Shown here piece by piece: positions 42,549 to 50,623 of a DNA stretch of 64,000 nucleotides. A program made the position numbers and the translations under genes. The notes below the pieces were generated by a model, which was not told where the DNA came from, did no database searches, and saw only the letters and a list, made by a program, of their open reading frames with translations. Each line of letters starts with the position of its first letter. The stretch's first letter is position 1. The DNA comes from Pseudomonadota bacterium. Lineage in GTDB: Bacteria > Pseudomonadota > Alphaproteobacteria > Rhizobiales > Rhizobiaceae. The stretch is from NCBI GenBank assembly GCA_023404095.1, contig JAEYDD010000026.1, positions 310,001-374,000 of the forward strand, read 5' to 3'.

Positions 42549-44319
42549 TTTCATTCCTCCCGTGGCTATCAGTCTCCGCCGCGTTGCGCCCGACAATGGC
42601 TTCGGCGGCGAGGAATCCATAGGTCATGGCAGGACCGAGCGTGATGCCGCCGCTCGGATAACTGCCCCCCATGATGCTGTTCATGTCGTTGCCCGCCGCG
42701 TAGAGCCCCCGGATCGGCGAACCCGCTCCGTCCAGCACCCGGGCCTGGCCATCGGTTACGACGCCGGCGAAGGTGCCGAGGCTTCCCGGAACGACCCGCA
42801 CCGCATAGAACGGCGCCCGCGCAATGGGCGCGATGCAGGGGTTGGGTCTGTGGTCGGGATCTCCCTGGGCGCGCTGGTAGGGCGTCGTGCCGCGATGAAA
42901 CTGCGGGTCCTCTCCCCGTATCGCATGACGGTTGAAGTCCGTGACAGTCCGCTCGAGGCCGGCCGGATCGATGCCGCACAGTCTCGCCAACGCCTCGATG
43001 GAGGCCCCCTTCATCAGGTAGCCGTTGCGCAGCCAGCGCCCGAAGGGAACCGGTGCGGGCTTGACGGCGCCCAGGCCATACCGGCGCAGGAAGCGATGGT
43101 CGCAGATGAGCCAGGAAATGGCCGGCTCGCCGGCAGGCGTGGCGGCAATCATCTCGCGGACATAGTCATGGTACGGGCCGCCTTCGTCGACGAAGCGCCT
43201 TCCGGATGCCGTTACCGCGATGATGCCCGGCTTGCCCCGTTCGACGAGGTGCGGAAAGCGGCCGACGCTACCGTCAGGGCGTGGGACGAGCGAGACCGGC
43301 GCATAGGCTGCCGCGTGGCTCATCCGTTCCGACACCTGCGCGCCGGCGCTTTCCGCAAGTCTTAGCCCGTCGCCGGTGTTGGTCTCGGGCGCGGCGGAGC
43401 AATGCCGCGTTCCGGCGCGCACATGCGGCAATAGATCATGCAGCCGGCCGGGATCATGAGGAAATCCGCCGGTGGCCAGCACGACACCGCGTTCCGCGGT
43501 GACGGCAACGCGGCCCGACGGGGTATCGATCACCGCCCCTGTTATCCGGCTGCCGTCGCTGATCAGCTCGCGGGCGGGCGCGTTGGGCCAGAGCGTCACT
43601 CCCTTGTCGGCTGCCGAACGCAGCAGGCGTGCGACGAGCGCATTTCCGTTGACGAGCTGCATCGCGCGACGATGGAACAAGAGGTCGCGTGCATGCTTCA
43701 ACACGCGTCTTGTGACATAGGTAAACGCCCTCGGTGAACGGATTGCGGTGAGAAACATGCGCATGTCGACGCCGGACGCGATGCCCATTCCAAGAAGCGT
43801 CGTCTCGGGGATGGGCGGACGCAGGCTCCGGATCAGCTTGCCGAGATTGCGGCCGTCGTAGGGGGCGGCAACCACGGATCGCCATCCTGTTGCAGCACCC
43901 GGCGCGTTGCCATGAAAATCCGGCACGCCACTGCCCGGCAGAAAATGTACGCTCGTATTGCGCTCGAAGAAGTCCAGCATCCGCGGGGCTGCGCTCAGAT
44001 AGCCTTCGATCATCGCTTCGTCATACTGGTTGCCGAGAACATGGCGCAGATAGGCTTTCGGGCCCTCAGGATCTTCACTCTTCCCTGCGGCGAGTGCGTG
44101 CGGGGCGTTCGGCACCCATAGCCAGCCGCCGGAATAGGCCGTCGTGCCGCCGTAGGTTTCGGCCTTCTCGGCGACGATAACGCTCAGCCCGAAATGGGCG
44201 GCAGCAACGGCGGCGGACAGTCCGCCAGCACCCGAGCCGACCACCAGCACGTCGCATCGGGCGCTCTCATTTTCTGCGATCGGTGCAACCGTGTTGCCTG
44301 TCTTGGGGACTGCATTCAT
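42532..44319 (-). CDS. FAD-dependent dehydrogenase of the 3-ketosteroid delta-1-dehydrogenase family (flavoprotein 1)
   Basis: About 595 residues from the ATG at 44319 (GGAGGGGGCGG upstream); the frame is open to 44436 but without similarity. It has VLVVGSGAGGLSAAVAA near residue 26, EKAETYGGTTAYSGG, and the C-terminal GSYPSGGITLGPA, with Tyr near residue 554 and Gly four residues later. It resembles flavoprotein 3 more than flavoprotein 2 in the middle region (AFTYVTRRVLKHA). Its promoter carries two GAATG-type palindromes. It is followed in the same operon by flavoprotein 2 and the NIPSNAP gene. Confidence 0.82.
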   Translation of the reverse strand: MNAVPKTGNTVAPIAENESARCDVLVVGSGAGGLSAAVAAAHFGLSVIVAEKAETYGGTTAYSGGWLWVPNAPHALAAGKSEDPEGPKAYLRHVLGNQYDEAMIEGYLSAAPRMLDFFERNTSVHFLPGSGVPDFHGNAPGAATGWRSVVAAPYDGRNLGKLIRSLRPPIPETTLLGMGIASGVDMRMFLTAIRSPRAFTYVTRRVLKHARDLLFHRRAMQLVNGNALVARLLRSAADKGVTLWPNAPARELISDGSRITGAVIDTPSGRVAVTAERGVVLATGGFPHDPGRLHDLLPHVRAGTRHCSAAPETNTGDGLRLAESAGAQVSERMSHAAAYAPVSLVPRPDGSVGRFPHLVERGKPGIIAVTASGRRFVDEGGPYHDYVREMIAATPAGEPAISWLICDHRFLRRYGLGAVKPAPVPFGRWLRNGYLMKGASIEALARLCGIDPAGLERTVTDFNRHAIRGEDPQFHRGTTPYQRAQGDPDHRPNPCIAPIARAPFYAVRVVPGSLGTFAGVVTDGQARVLDGAGSPIRGLYAAGNDMNSIMGGSYPSGGITLGPAMTYGFLAAEAIVGRNAAETDSHGRNENAVER

Positions 44320-44446
44320 TGCCGCCCCCTCCACGAGGCAAGGCCTTGCCTGTTCTGCCGGCAGTCGCGACACGACGCTATCTCGAAGCACGTATCTCCT
44401 TCTGCGCACCGGGTACGCATTCGTCTTCACCATCATACATAAAATG

Positions 44447-44475
44447 GAATGATATTCAATAAAGGAATGCCATTC
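44447..44475. promoter_or_regulatory. GAATGnCATTC operators, site C (two adjacent copies)
   Basis: GAATGATATTC at 44447-44457 and the perfect GAATGCCATTC at 44465-44475 lie 18 bp apart between the TIM-barrel gene and flavoprotein 1. The second copy overlaps the stop of the TIM-barrel gene. The whole stretch is AT-rich relative to the coding DNA around it. Confidence 0.6.
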
Positions 44476-45289
44476 ACAAATAATTGGCGATGGTCGCCTT
44501 CGCGGCAGCGAGCGCCTGGGAGGCTCTATCCCGGGGCGACAAGCGGTTCACGAGGTCCGTAGACGCAATCTCGATGCTGACAGGTACATCCGCAGGCAGG
44601 GCGCGGACAAAGGCCGCAAGGTCTATGCCGCCCTCACCCGGCAGCAGCCTCCCCCCGCGCGCGATGCTGATCAGCCCCGCGTCACTGCGATCGTACTCAG
44701 CCGGCGCGTCGCAGAGTTGGAAATAGTGGATCCGATTGGCTGGCAGACCTTGCAGGTCCTCGACCTTGCCGCCGGTGCGGTCCCAATGCAGCGCGTCTGC
44801 GAGTACGCCGCCGTTGGCTTCCCCGGCGCCCTCGACGATCGCTTTGGCTTCTGCGGCGTTGCGAACGCCGGTCCAGGGCATGAATTCGAGATCGGCGGTG
44901 AGGCCATAGCGTGCGGCAAGTTGCGCAAAGGCGCCGAAGGTCTGGGTCAACCGCGCTGGTTCGGGATCATCTCCGGCAACGAGTATGTTTGCAGCGCCGA
45001 GTGCGGCGGCACATTCGAGAAAGCCGGTGAATTCGTGGACATTCGTCTGCGGCTTCAACCGGACGATCTCCACGTCGCCGACGCGAATGCCCGTATCGTC
45101 CAAGGCGGCGCGCGCTTCGGTCAGAACCGAAGCGTCCGTAAGGATCGGATATGGCCCTTCGCCGCTCGCCGCTGCCGGCAGGAGCCGAAGCCCCACGCTG
45201 TCATAGCCGGTTTCGGCCGCGACGCGGATCGCCTCGGTCGGGGCGAGATCGGGAACGGTAAGAAAGGCGAGTGCGAAACTGCGGCTCAT
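44474..45289 (-). CDS. sugar phosphate isomerase/epimerase-type TIM barrel, possible 3-dehydroshikimate dehydratase
   Basis: About 271 residues from the ATG at 45289 (AAGGACC upstream). The xylose-isomerase/AP-endonuclease-2 barrel is seen in AAETGYDSVGLRLLPAA, LEFMPWTGVRN with a likely metal-binding Glu, and DALHWDRTGG. PVSIEIASTDL near the end gives another metal-site Glu. The AsbF/QuiC group of 3-dehydroshikimate dehydratases has this fold, and the gene lies 10 bp downstream of an AroE-like dehydrogenase. Conversion of 3-dehydroshikimate to protocatechuate is therefore the leading hypothesis; an isomerase or epimerase remains possible. Confidence 0.72.
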   Translation of the reverse strand: MSRSFALAFLTVPDLAPTEAIRVAAETGYDSVGLRLLPAAASGEGPYPILTDASVLTEARAALDDTGIRVGDVEIVRLKPQTNVHEFTGFLECAAALGAANILVAGDDPEPARLTQTFGAFAQLAARYGLTADLEFMPWTGVRNAAEAKAIVEGAGEANGGVLADALHWDRTGGKVEDLQGLPANRIHYFQLCDAPAEYDRSDAGLISIARGGRLLPGEGGIDLAAFVRALPADVPVSIEIASTDLVNRLSPRDRASQALAAAKATIANYL

Positions 45290-45299
45290 GATACGGTCC

Positions 45300-46085
45300 T
45301 TACGTCCTGCAGAGATAGTCGACCATGAGATCGCGCACTTCGACGAACATGTCGGTGCCGGTAATAGCATTGCACCCGATCGCGCGCGCCTTGGACACGA
45401 GCGGTGAGATCGCCGGCTTGGTGATCACTTCACCAATGAACATCTCGGATGTCAGCTTGTCGGCATCGAAGGGCAGCGGATCGCCCTCTTTCATGCCGGT
45501 AGGGGTCGCGTTCACCACCACGTCGTAGCCCGTCGGATCGGCGCTACCAGCCGTGATCTTTGCGAGGCCGAGCGAGGTCAGCCGCTCGATCAGGCTGCCG
45601 CGCCGGGCGGCATCCATTTCGTGGATCGCCAGTTCGGCGACGCCGGCGAGAACGAGCGCATGCGCGATCGCGCTTCCCGCGCCGCCGGCGCCGGCAAGCA
45701 GCGCGCGCTTGCCTTCCAGCACGCAGCCGGCCTTCCGCAGGGCGGCAACATGGCCGATGCCGTCGAACATGTCGCCTTCCCAGCCGGTTTCCGTGCGGCG
45801 CAGCGTGTTCACGGCGCCGAGGAACGATGCGCGCTCGGATAGCCGGTCCGCCATGGCGATCGCCGCGATCTTGTGCGGCACGGTGATGATGACGCCGTCG
45901 AGGTTCTCCAGGGTGCGGACACCGGTCCAGAACGTTTCGAGGTCCGACGGCGCGACGCGACCGGGGATACAGATGGCGTTGAGACCGCGGGCCTGGAGCA
46001 TTTCGGTGACGCCGGCGGGCGACTTGACCTGTGCGATCGGATCGCCAATCACAAAATGCAGGCGCAATGCACCGTTGAGTTCCAT
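45300..46085 (-). CDS. shikimate dehydrogenase-like protein AroE2, variant active-site motifs
   Basis: About 261 residues from the ATG at 46085 with GGAGGAGACGG upstream. The AroE fold is clear: ITVPHK with the lysine near residue 66, NTLRRTETGWEGD, GAGGAGSAIAHAL and NATPTGM. However, the substrate motif is QVKSPAGV rather than SLSP. The segment that normally reads NTDxxG is MFDGIG, where the Asp is kept but its context changed. Such proteins act on quinate, shikimate or related hydroxy acids, or on unknown substrates. It is co-transcribed with the TIM-barrel gene and carries GAATG-type site D at its promoter. Confidence 0.78.
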   Translation of the reverse strand: MELNGALRLHFVIGDPIAQVKSPAGVTEMLQARGLNAICIPGRVAPSDLETFWTGVRTLENLDGVIITVPHKIAAIAMADRLSERASFLGAVNTLRRTETGWEGDMFDGIGHVAALRKAGCVLEGKRALLAGAGGAGSAIAHALVLAGVAELAIHEMDAARRGSLIERLTSLGLAKITAGSADPTGYDVVVNATPTGMKEGDPLPFDADKLTSEMFIGEVITKPAISPLVSKARAIGCNAITGTDMFVEVRDLMVDYLCRT

Positions 46086-46108
46086 ATCCGTCTCCTCCAA
46101 CGAATTTT

Positions 46109-46119
46109 GAATTTCATTC
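46109..46119. promoter_or_regulatory. GAATGnCATTC-like operator, site D
   Basis: GAATTTCATTC (GAATGAAATTC on the other strand) lies 24 bp upstream of the AroE2 ATG. TTGAATA follows at 46125-46131, giving the same attttgaat..cattcc..attgaata layout as sites A and C. Confidence 0.5.
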
Positions 46120-46227
46120 CACTATTGAATATAGATCAATAGTTATGCGGTCCAGCGAAATTTGAAAGCCGCGGTGCGGAGGATTATCGGTCGATGGTAT
46201 GGCGCCACCGTGCGGATAGCGAAATGC

Positions 46228-46278
46228 AAAAAGGGCAGCCACCGCATGACGCTTCTAAGCGCATTGCGGTGGCTGCCC
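46228..46278 (-). terminator. rho-independent terminator of minCDE
   Basis: A 14-bp perfect inverted repeat (46233-46246 and 46265-46278) whose loop can form an inner stem. On the minus strand the right arm is followed directly by TTTTT, as expected for a terminator of the minus-strand min operon. It is about 55 bp after the minE stop. Confidence 0.88.
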
Positions 46279-46331
46279 TCGAGATCGGCTGCTTGCTGTC
46301 CTGAGTGGGGTGTTGATCCTCGTCGTCGGTG

Positions 46332-46595
46332 TCAGGCGGCGCGAACCGTTACGGTCACGGGGATTTCGATATCGACTTCCAGCGTCGTGACGTGCTCGCC
46401 GCGCTCCATCTTGACACTGACCTTCTCGTCGTCGATCTCGACATGCTTGGCGATGACCGCAAGGATTTCCTCCCTGAGGATGGCGACGAGGTCCGATTGG
46501 CCCACCGAGGCACGCTCATGCGCCAGCAGGACCTGCAAGCGTTCGCGCGCCATCGGGGCGGAACTCTGCTTGCGGAATAGGCTAAAAATGCTCAT
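46332..46595 (-). CDS. minE: cell division topological specificity factor MinE
   Basis: An 87-residue protein, the standard length for MinE. The N-terminal anti-MinCD helix contains SAPMARERLQVLLAHERA and the dimer domain contains REEILAVIAKHVEIDDEKV. The N-terminal SIFSLFRK is the membrane-binding segment. The start overlaps the minD stop. Confidence 0.94.
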   Translation of the reverse strand: MSIFSLFRKQSSAPMARERLQVLLAHERASVGQSDLVAILREEILAVIAKHVEIDDEKVSVKMERGEHVTTLEVDIEIPVTVTVRAA

Positions 46596-47407
46596 GCTGC
46601 CCTCCGTCCGAAAATCTTGCCCAGAAGCCCGCGCTTCTCGCCGGGAATGGTCATCGGCACGGTCTCGCCGGCAAGGCGGCGTGCCGCGTCGAGATAGGCA
46701 AGGGCCGGGGCGCAGCGGCTGTCCGCCAGCGTGACCGGCGCGCCGATGTTGGACGCCTTCAACACGTCCATGCTTTCCGGCACGATGCCGAGCAGCGGAA
46801 TGGACAGGATCTCAAGAACATCATCGACCTTCAACATGTCGCCGCGTTCGGCGCGGACGGCGTCGTAGCGGGTGAGCAGCAGATGCTTCTCCATCCGCTC
46901 GCCCCGTTCTGCCTTTTCGGTCTTGGAATCCAGAAGACCGATGATGCGGTCGGAATCGCGGACCGAGGAGACCTCCGGGTTGGTGACGACGACGGCGACG
47001 TCGGCGTGGCGCATGGCCAGCGTCGCGCCGCGTTCGATGCCAGCCGGGCTGTCGCAGATGATCCAGTCGAAATGTCGCTTCAGGTCGTTCATGACCTGCT
47101 CGACGCCTTCCGCCGTCAGGCTGTCCTTGTCGCGGGTCTGGGAGGCCGGCAGCAGGAAGAGCGTTTCCAGGCGCTTGTCGCGGATGAGCGCCTGCGGCAG
47201 CTTCGCATCGCCTTGGATCACGTTCACGATGTCGTAGACGACCCGGCGTTCGGCCCCCATCACCAGGTCCAGGTTCCGCAGGCCGACATCGAAGTCGACC
47301 ACCACGGTCTTCTCGCCGCGCTGGGCAAGCGCAGCGCCGAGGGCAGCGCTGGACGTCGTCTTGCCGACGCCACCTTTGCCCGATGTAACAACAACCACTT
47401 TCGCCAT
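46592..47407 (-). CDS. minD: septum site-determining ATPase MinD
   Basis: A 271-residue ParA-type ATPase with the deviant Walker A SGKGGVGKTT near residue 8, CDSPAGIERGA as Walker B, and a C-terminal amphipathic membrane helix (KRGLLGKIFGRR). It recruits MinC to the membrane and oscillates under MinE control. The order minC-minD-minE on a secondary replicon is typical for Rhizobiaceae. Confidence 0.95.
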   Translation of the reverse strand: MAKVVVVTSGKGGVGKTTSSAALGAALAQRGEKTVVVDFDVGLRNLDLVMGAERRVVYDIVNVIQGDAKLPQALIRDKRLETLFLLPASQTRDKDSLTAEGVEQVMNDLKRHFDWIICDSPAGIERGATLAMRHADVAVVVTNPEVSSVRDSDRIIGLLDSKTEKAERGERMEKHLLLTRYDAVRAERGDMLKVDDVLEILSIPLLGIVPESMDVLKASNIGAPVTLADSRCAPALAYLDAARRLAGETVPMTIPGEKRGLLGKIFGRRAA

Positions 47408-47439
47408 CTTCCCGCTCCTGTTGCTGGCCGGCAGCCGGC

Positions 47440-48210
47440 TCAGTTTAGTCTTTCCGCCTTGATCGAATCGCCGTCGAGCCAGAGCTGCACGGCCTGGCCG
47501 CGCAGGTCGGGCGCCATGTCTTCGGCAGTCTTGTAGACGCCGTCGATTGCCAGCAGTTCCGCCTCCAGCCTGCGGCAGAAGATCCGCGCTGAGGCATTTC
47601 CGACCGAACCCGCAAGGGCGCGTCCCCTGAGGGTGCCGTAGATGTGCACCGACCCGCCGGCGATAATCTCCGCGCCGGAGGCGACCGATCCGATGACCGT
47701 GACGTCGCCCTCCGGAAAGATGATCGATTGTCCGGAGCGCACCGGCTCCCGGACGATCATCGATGCCGGTGCCCGTACGGGCTGCGCCTCCGGCAGGGCA
47801 GCGGCGGCCTTCTCGGTGGCCGGCGCAGGTTCTGCCGCCGGCACCTCGACGTCCGGGGCCGGTCTGCCGCCGCGCATGGCCGGCGGCATTCCGGGGCCCA
47901 TGATCGACGGGCGACCGCCCTCGATGCCCATGATGCGCACGTTCCGGTTTGCGAGTTCGGCCAGCAGGTCCTTCAACTGGCTCCGGTCGATGTCGAGCTC
48001 GGCGACGTCGAGCACGATCGGCCTTTCCAGGAAGAACCCTGCGGAACGACCGGCCAGATCGTCCAGCCGGGTGAGCCAGTCGTCGAGCGGGAGTTCCGGC
48101 GACAGCATCAGCGCGAGGAACGACCTACCCTTGATCCGGATTGAGCGAGCTTCTGTTAACACGTTGGAAATCTTCGTTAATTTTTCGTTCTCGATAGGTA
48201 CGCGATTCAC
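47440..48210 (-). CDS. minC: septum site-determining protein MinC
   Basis: About 256 residues. The N-terminal FtsZ-inhibiting domain includes RIKGRSFLALMLSPELPL. The C-terminal beta-helix that binds MinD includes RSGQSIIFPEGDVTVIGSV and GSVHIYGTLRGRALAG. A Pro/Ala-rich linker separates them (about residues 115-150). The start is uncertain: TTG 48219, GTG 48210 and GTG 48162 are in frame and none has a strong ribosome site; alignment with other rhizobial MinC proteins favours 48162 or just upstream. Confidence 0.9.
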   Translation of the reverse strand: MNRVPIENEKLTKISNVLTEARSIRIKGRSFLALMLSPELPLDDWLTRLDDLAGRSAGFFLERPIVLDVAELDIDRSQLKDLLAELANRNVRIMGIEGGRPSIMGPGMPPAMRGGRPAPDVEVPAAEPAPATEKAAAALPEAQPVRAPASMIVREPVRSGQSIIFPEGDVTVIGSVASGAEIIAGGSVHIYGTLRGRALAGSVGNASARIFCRRLEAELLAIDGVYKTAEDMAPDLRGQAVQLWLDGDSIKAERLN

Positions 48211-48433
48211 GGTTAACAAAAGGTTAACGGACGGGTGGCTGGCGTAACGAATGACGCCCGGCGCAAGTGCGCCAGAAGCGCTTCAGCGGGGTCATGCGCA
48301 GCGGGAAGTTGCAGCCGCTGGCGAATGGAGCAGTTGGCTGAACAGTCCGTTCGTCATTCCCCGACTATTGCGCCTCCGCCGCTTGTGGCAACAATGGGCG
48401 CAACACTCAATGAGAAGATCGGGCAGCAACATC

Positions 48434-49456
48434 ATGAAGAAAATCGGTTTCCTTTCCTTCGGCCACTGGTCCCCCTCGCCACAGTCGCAGACGCGCTCCG
48501 CGGGAGACGCGCTGCTCCAGTCCATCGATCTCGCCGTCGCCGCCGAGGAACTCGGCGCGGACGGTGCCTATTTCCGCGTGCATCATTTTGCCCGGCAGTT
48601 GGCTTCGCCTTTTCCTCTTCTTGCGGCCGTCGGCGCGAAAACAAGCACCATTGAAATCGGCACCGCGGTCATCGACATGCGCTATGAGAACCCCCTCTAC
48701 ATGGCGGAAGACGCTGGAGCGGCCGATCTGATCGCCGGCGGACGGCTGCAACTTGGCATCAGCCGCGGCTCGCCCGAACAGGTGATCGACGGCTGGCGCT
48801 ACTTCGGATACCAGCCGGAAGACGGCAAGACCGACGCCGATATGGGTCGCAGCCATGCCGAGGTGTTTCTCGAGGCTCTGAAGGGCAACGGATTCGCAAA
48901 GCCCAATCCGCGACCGATGTTCCCGAATCCGCCGGGCCTGTTGCGGCTCGAGCCTTATTCAGAGGGATTGGGAGAGCGCATCTGGTGGGGCGCCGGGTCG
49001 AACGCCACGGCCATCTGGGCCGCCAAGCTCGGGATGAACCTGCAAAGTTCGACGTTGAAGGACGATGAGACGGGCGAGCCGTTCCATGTGCAGCAGGCCG
49101 CGCAGATCCGCGCCTACCGCGCGGCCTGGAAAGAGGCGGGTCATACGCGCACGCCACGCGTTTCCGTCAGTCGCAGCATTTTCGCGCTCACTGACGAGCG
49201 CGACCGTGCCTATTTCGGGCAGGGTGGCAAGGAGAGCGACTCGATCGGTTTCATCGACGAGAACACGCGGGCGATCTTCGGCCGCTCGTATGCGGCAGAG
49301 CCGGAAGCGCTCATCAGGCAGCTTGCGGAAGACGAAGCGATCGCCGAGGCCGATACCCTGCTTCTGACCGTTCCGAACCAACTCGGTGTGGACTACAACG
49401 CACACGTCATCGAAGCCATCCTGAAGCATGTCGCACCGGCACTCGGCTGGCGATAA
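48434..49456 (+). CDS. luciferase-like (LLM class) flavin-dependent monooxygenase
   Basis: About 340 residues from the ATG at 48434. The frame is open from 48251 but similarity starts at KKIGFLSFGHWSPSPQS. The bacterial-luciferase fold is seen in LAVAAEELGADGAYFRVHHF, IEIGTAVIDMRYENPLYMAE and LQLGISRGSPEQVIDGW. These enzymes use reduced FMN from a partner; the substrate is unknown. It is divergent from minC and has no obvious operon partner. Confidence 0.85.
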   Translation: MKKIGFLSFGHWSPSPQSQTRSAGDALLQSIDLAVAAEELGADGAYFRVHHFARQLASPFPLLAAVGAKTSTIEIGTAVIDMRYENPLYMAEDAGAADLIAGGRLQLGISRGSPEQVIDGWRYFGYQPEDGKTDADMGRSHAEVFLEALKGNGFAKPNPRPMFPNPPGLLRLEPYSEGLGERIWWGAGSNATAIWAAKLGMNLQSSTLKDDETGEPFHVQQAAQIRAYRAAWKEAGHTRTPRVSVSRSIFALTDERDRAYFGQGGKESDSIGFIDENTRAIFGRSYAAEPEALIRQLAEDEAIAEADTLLLTVPNQLGVDYNAHVIEAILKHVAPALGWR

Positions 49457-49606
49457 GGCGTGTCGCGCATAAGCAGGCAGCGCCGATAACGACATGCGCA
49501 AAACGAAGACCTAAAAGCGCATCGCGTGAATGCTGTTTCGCGCGATACGCATTTGCAGGCGAACGGCGCCGGCCAGGCTGTCAAGCGTTGCGCCGGCGTT
49601 GCAAGG

Positions 49607-50623
49607 TCAGGCGGCCCTGGCTGCCGCGACCTTCAGGACGTCCTCTGTGATCTGCCGGTCGTCGGCGAGCGCGCGGGTCGGCGTCAGGCCGAGTTTCTGC
49701 AACTCGCCGTGATAGGCGCGAACAGCTTCCTCCGGGCCGAGCGTGCCGTCGGCGACGGCGCGCATCAGGACGATCAGATGCAGCGGTGCCTCGGCGAGGT
49801 TGATCTTGCGGCCGAAAAGCGCAAGCCGCGCGCCGTATCGTTCGGACTGGGCAACGAGTTCGAACGTGTCGCGAGTCGTGCCTGCGCCGCCGCCGAGCAC
49901 GCCGACGATGAGCTCGGAATCGAAGTTCACCAGCTCTTCGAGCGCCTTCGGCCCGTTGTAGGGCGTCTTGAGAAACAGCGGGCGATCCGCTCGCGGCACG
50001 CTCGCCAGCGACTTGATGATGTGGTCGTTCACGAACTCGCCGATCTGTTCGCGGTCAAGGCCGATGTCGACACTCGGATTGAAGACCTCGTAGAAATACT
50101 TGAAATTGTTGCGCGCGGCTTCGGCGCGGAATTCGGCAAATGCGTTCAGCGTGCGGACGTCACGTTCGACGTCATTGCTGAACGAGACCGAATAGAGCGC
50201 CAGATCCGTCCCGGATGTCGGATAGTTGGCGATGGCGCGCGCCAGGTTGGCGTCGCGGAACGGCATTGACGGCGTTTGCGTATAGGTTCCGTGACGAACG
50301 GCACCCCAGCACATCGTTTCCAGATTGCCGCGGATGGCAGGCTTCATCTCGCTCCCGAGGAAGGCGCCACGCTCGTCCAGAAGATCCAGATTGGATTGCG
50401 ACACCAGCATGATATCGACGATACCCTGTCGGATGATCTCCTCGATCTGGGCGATGAATTCCTGGCGGCTGCGGCGGCGTGGTGGCTTGACCGAATAGTC
50501 GAACCCCGTCGCGGTGACGCCGGCGCCGACATCGCTGTCCTTGGCGTCGGCGATGATGAAGTCGGTCGGCTTGTAGCGACCTGCGCGGATGTTCGCCAGC
50601 TTCCTGTCGAGTCTCGTGAGCAT
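49607..50623 (-). CDS. conserved protein of unknown function, aldolase-like TIM-barrel candidate
   Basis: About 338 residues from the ATG at 50623, with GCGAGGAACACCG upstream. I do not recognise the family. The pattern of alternating strands and helices, such as IRQGIVDIMLVSQSNLDLL, RPLFLKTPYNGPKALEEL and SELIVGVLGGGAGTTRDTF, resembles a class I aldolase barrel. The lysine in FLKTPYNG and the Gly-rich GVLGGGAGTTRD (a possible phosphate-binding turn) would suit that reading. It is divergent from the ADP-dependent-kinase-like gene. A role in cleaving a phosphorylated sugar is speculation from context. Confidence 0.55.
   Translation of the reverse strand: MLTRLDRKLANIRAGRYKPTDFIIADAKDSDVGAGVTATGFDYSVKPPRRRSRQEFIAQIEEIIRQGIVDIMLVSQSNLDLLDERGAFLGSEMKPAIRGNLETMCWGAVRHGTYTQTPSMPFRDANLARAIANYPTSGTDLALYSVSFSNDVERDVRTLNAFAEFRAEAARNNFKYFYEVFNPSVDIGLDREQIGEFVNDHIIKSLASVPRADRPLFLKTPYNGPKALEELVNFDSELIVGVLGGGAGTTRDTFELVAQSERYGARLALFGRKINLAEAPLHLIVLMRAVADGTLGPEEAVRAYHGELQKLGLTPTRALADDRQITEDVLKVAAARAA

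Noticed and set aside
42532..44436. Steroid degradation as the function of the flavoproteins
   Set aside because: The family name suggests it, but no other steroid catabolic gene (for example for ring A/B cleavage) is in the window, while aromatic-acid genes surround the flavoproteins.
49526..50269. A 247-residue plus-strand frame
   Set aside because: Antisense of the unrecognised protein at 49607-50623. The minus strand has the better ribosome site and a more protein-like composition, though this is the least certain strand choice in the window.
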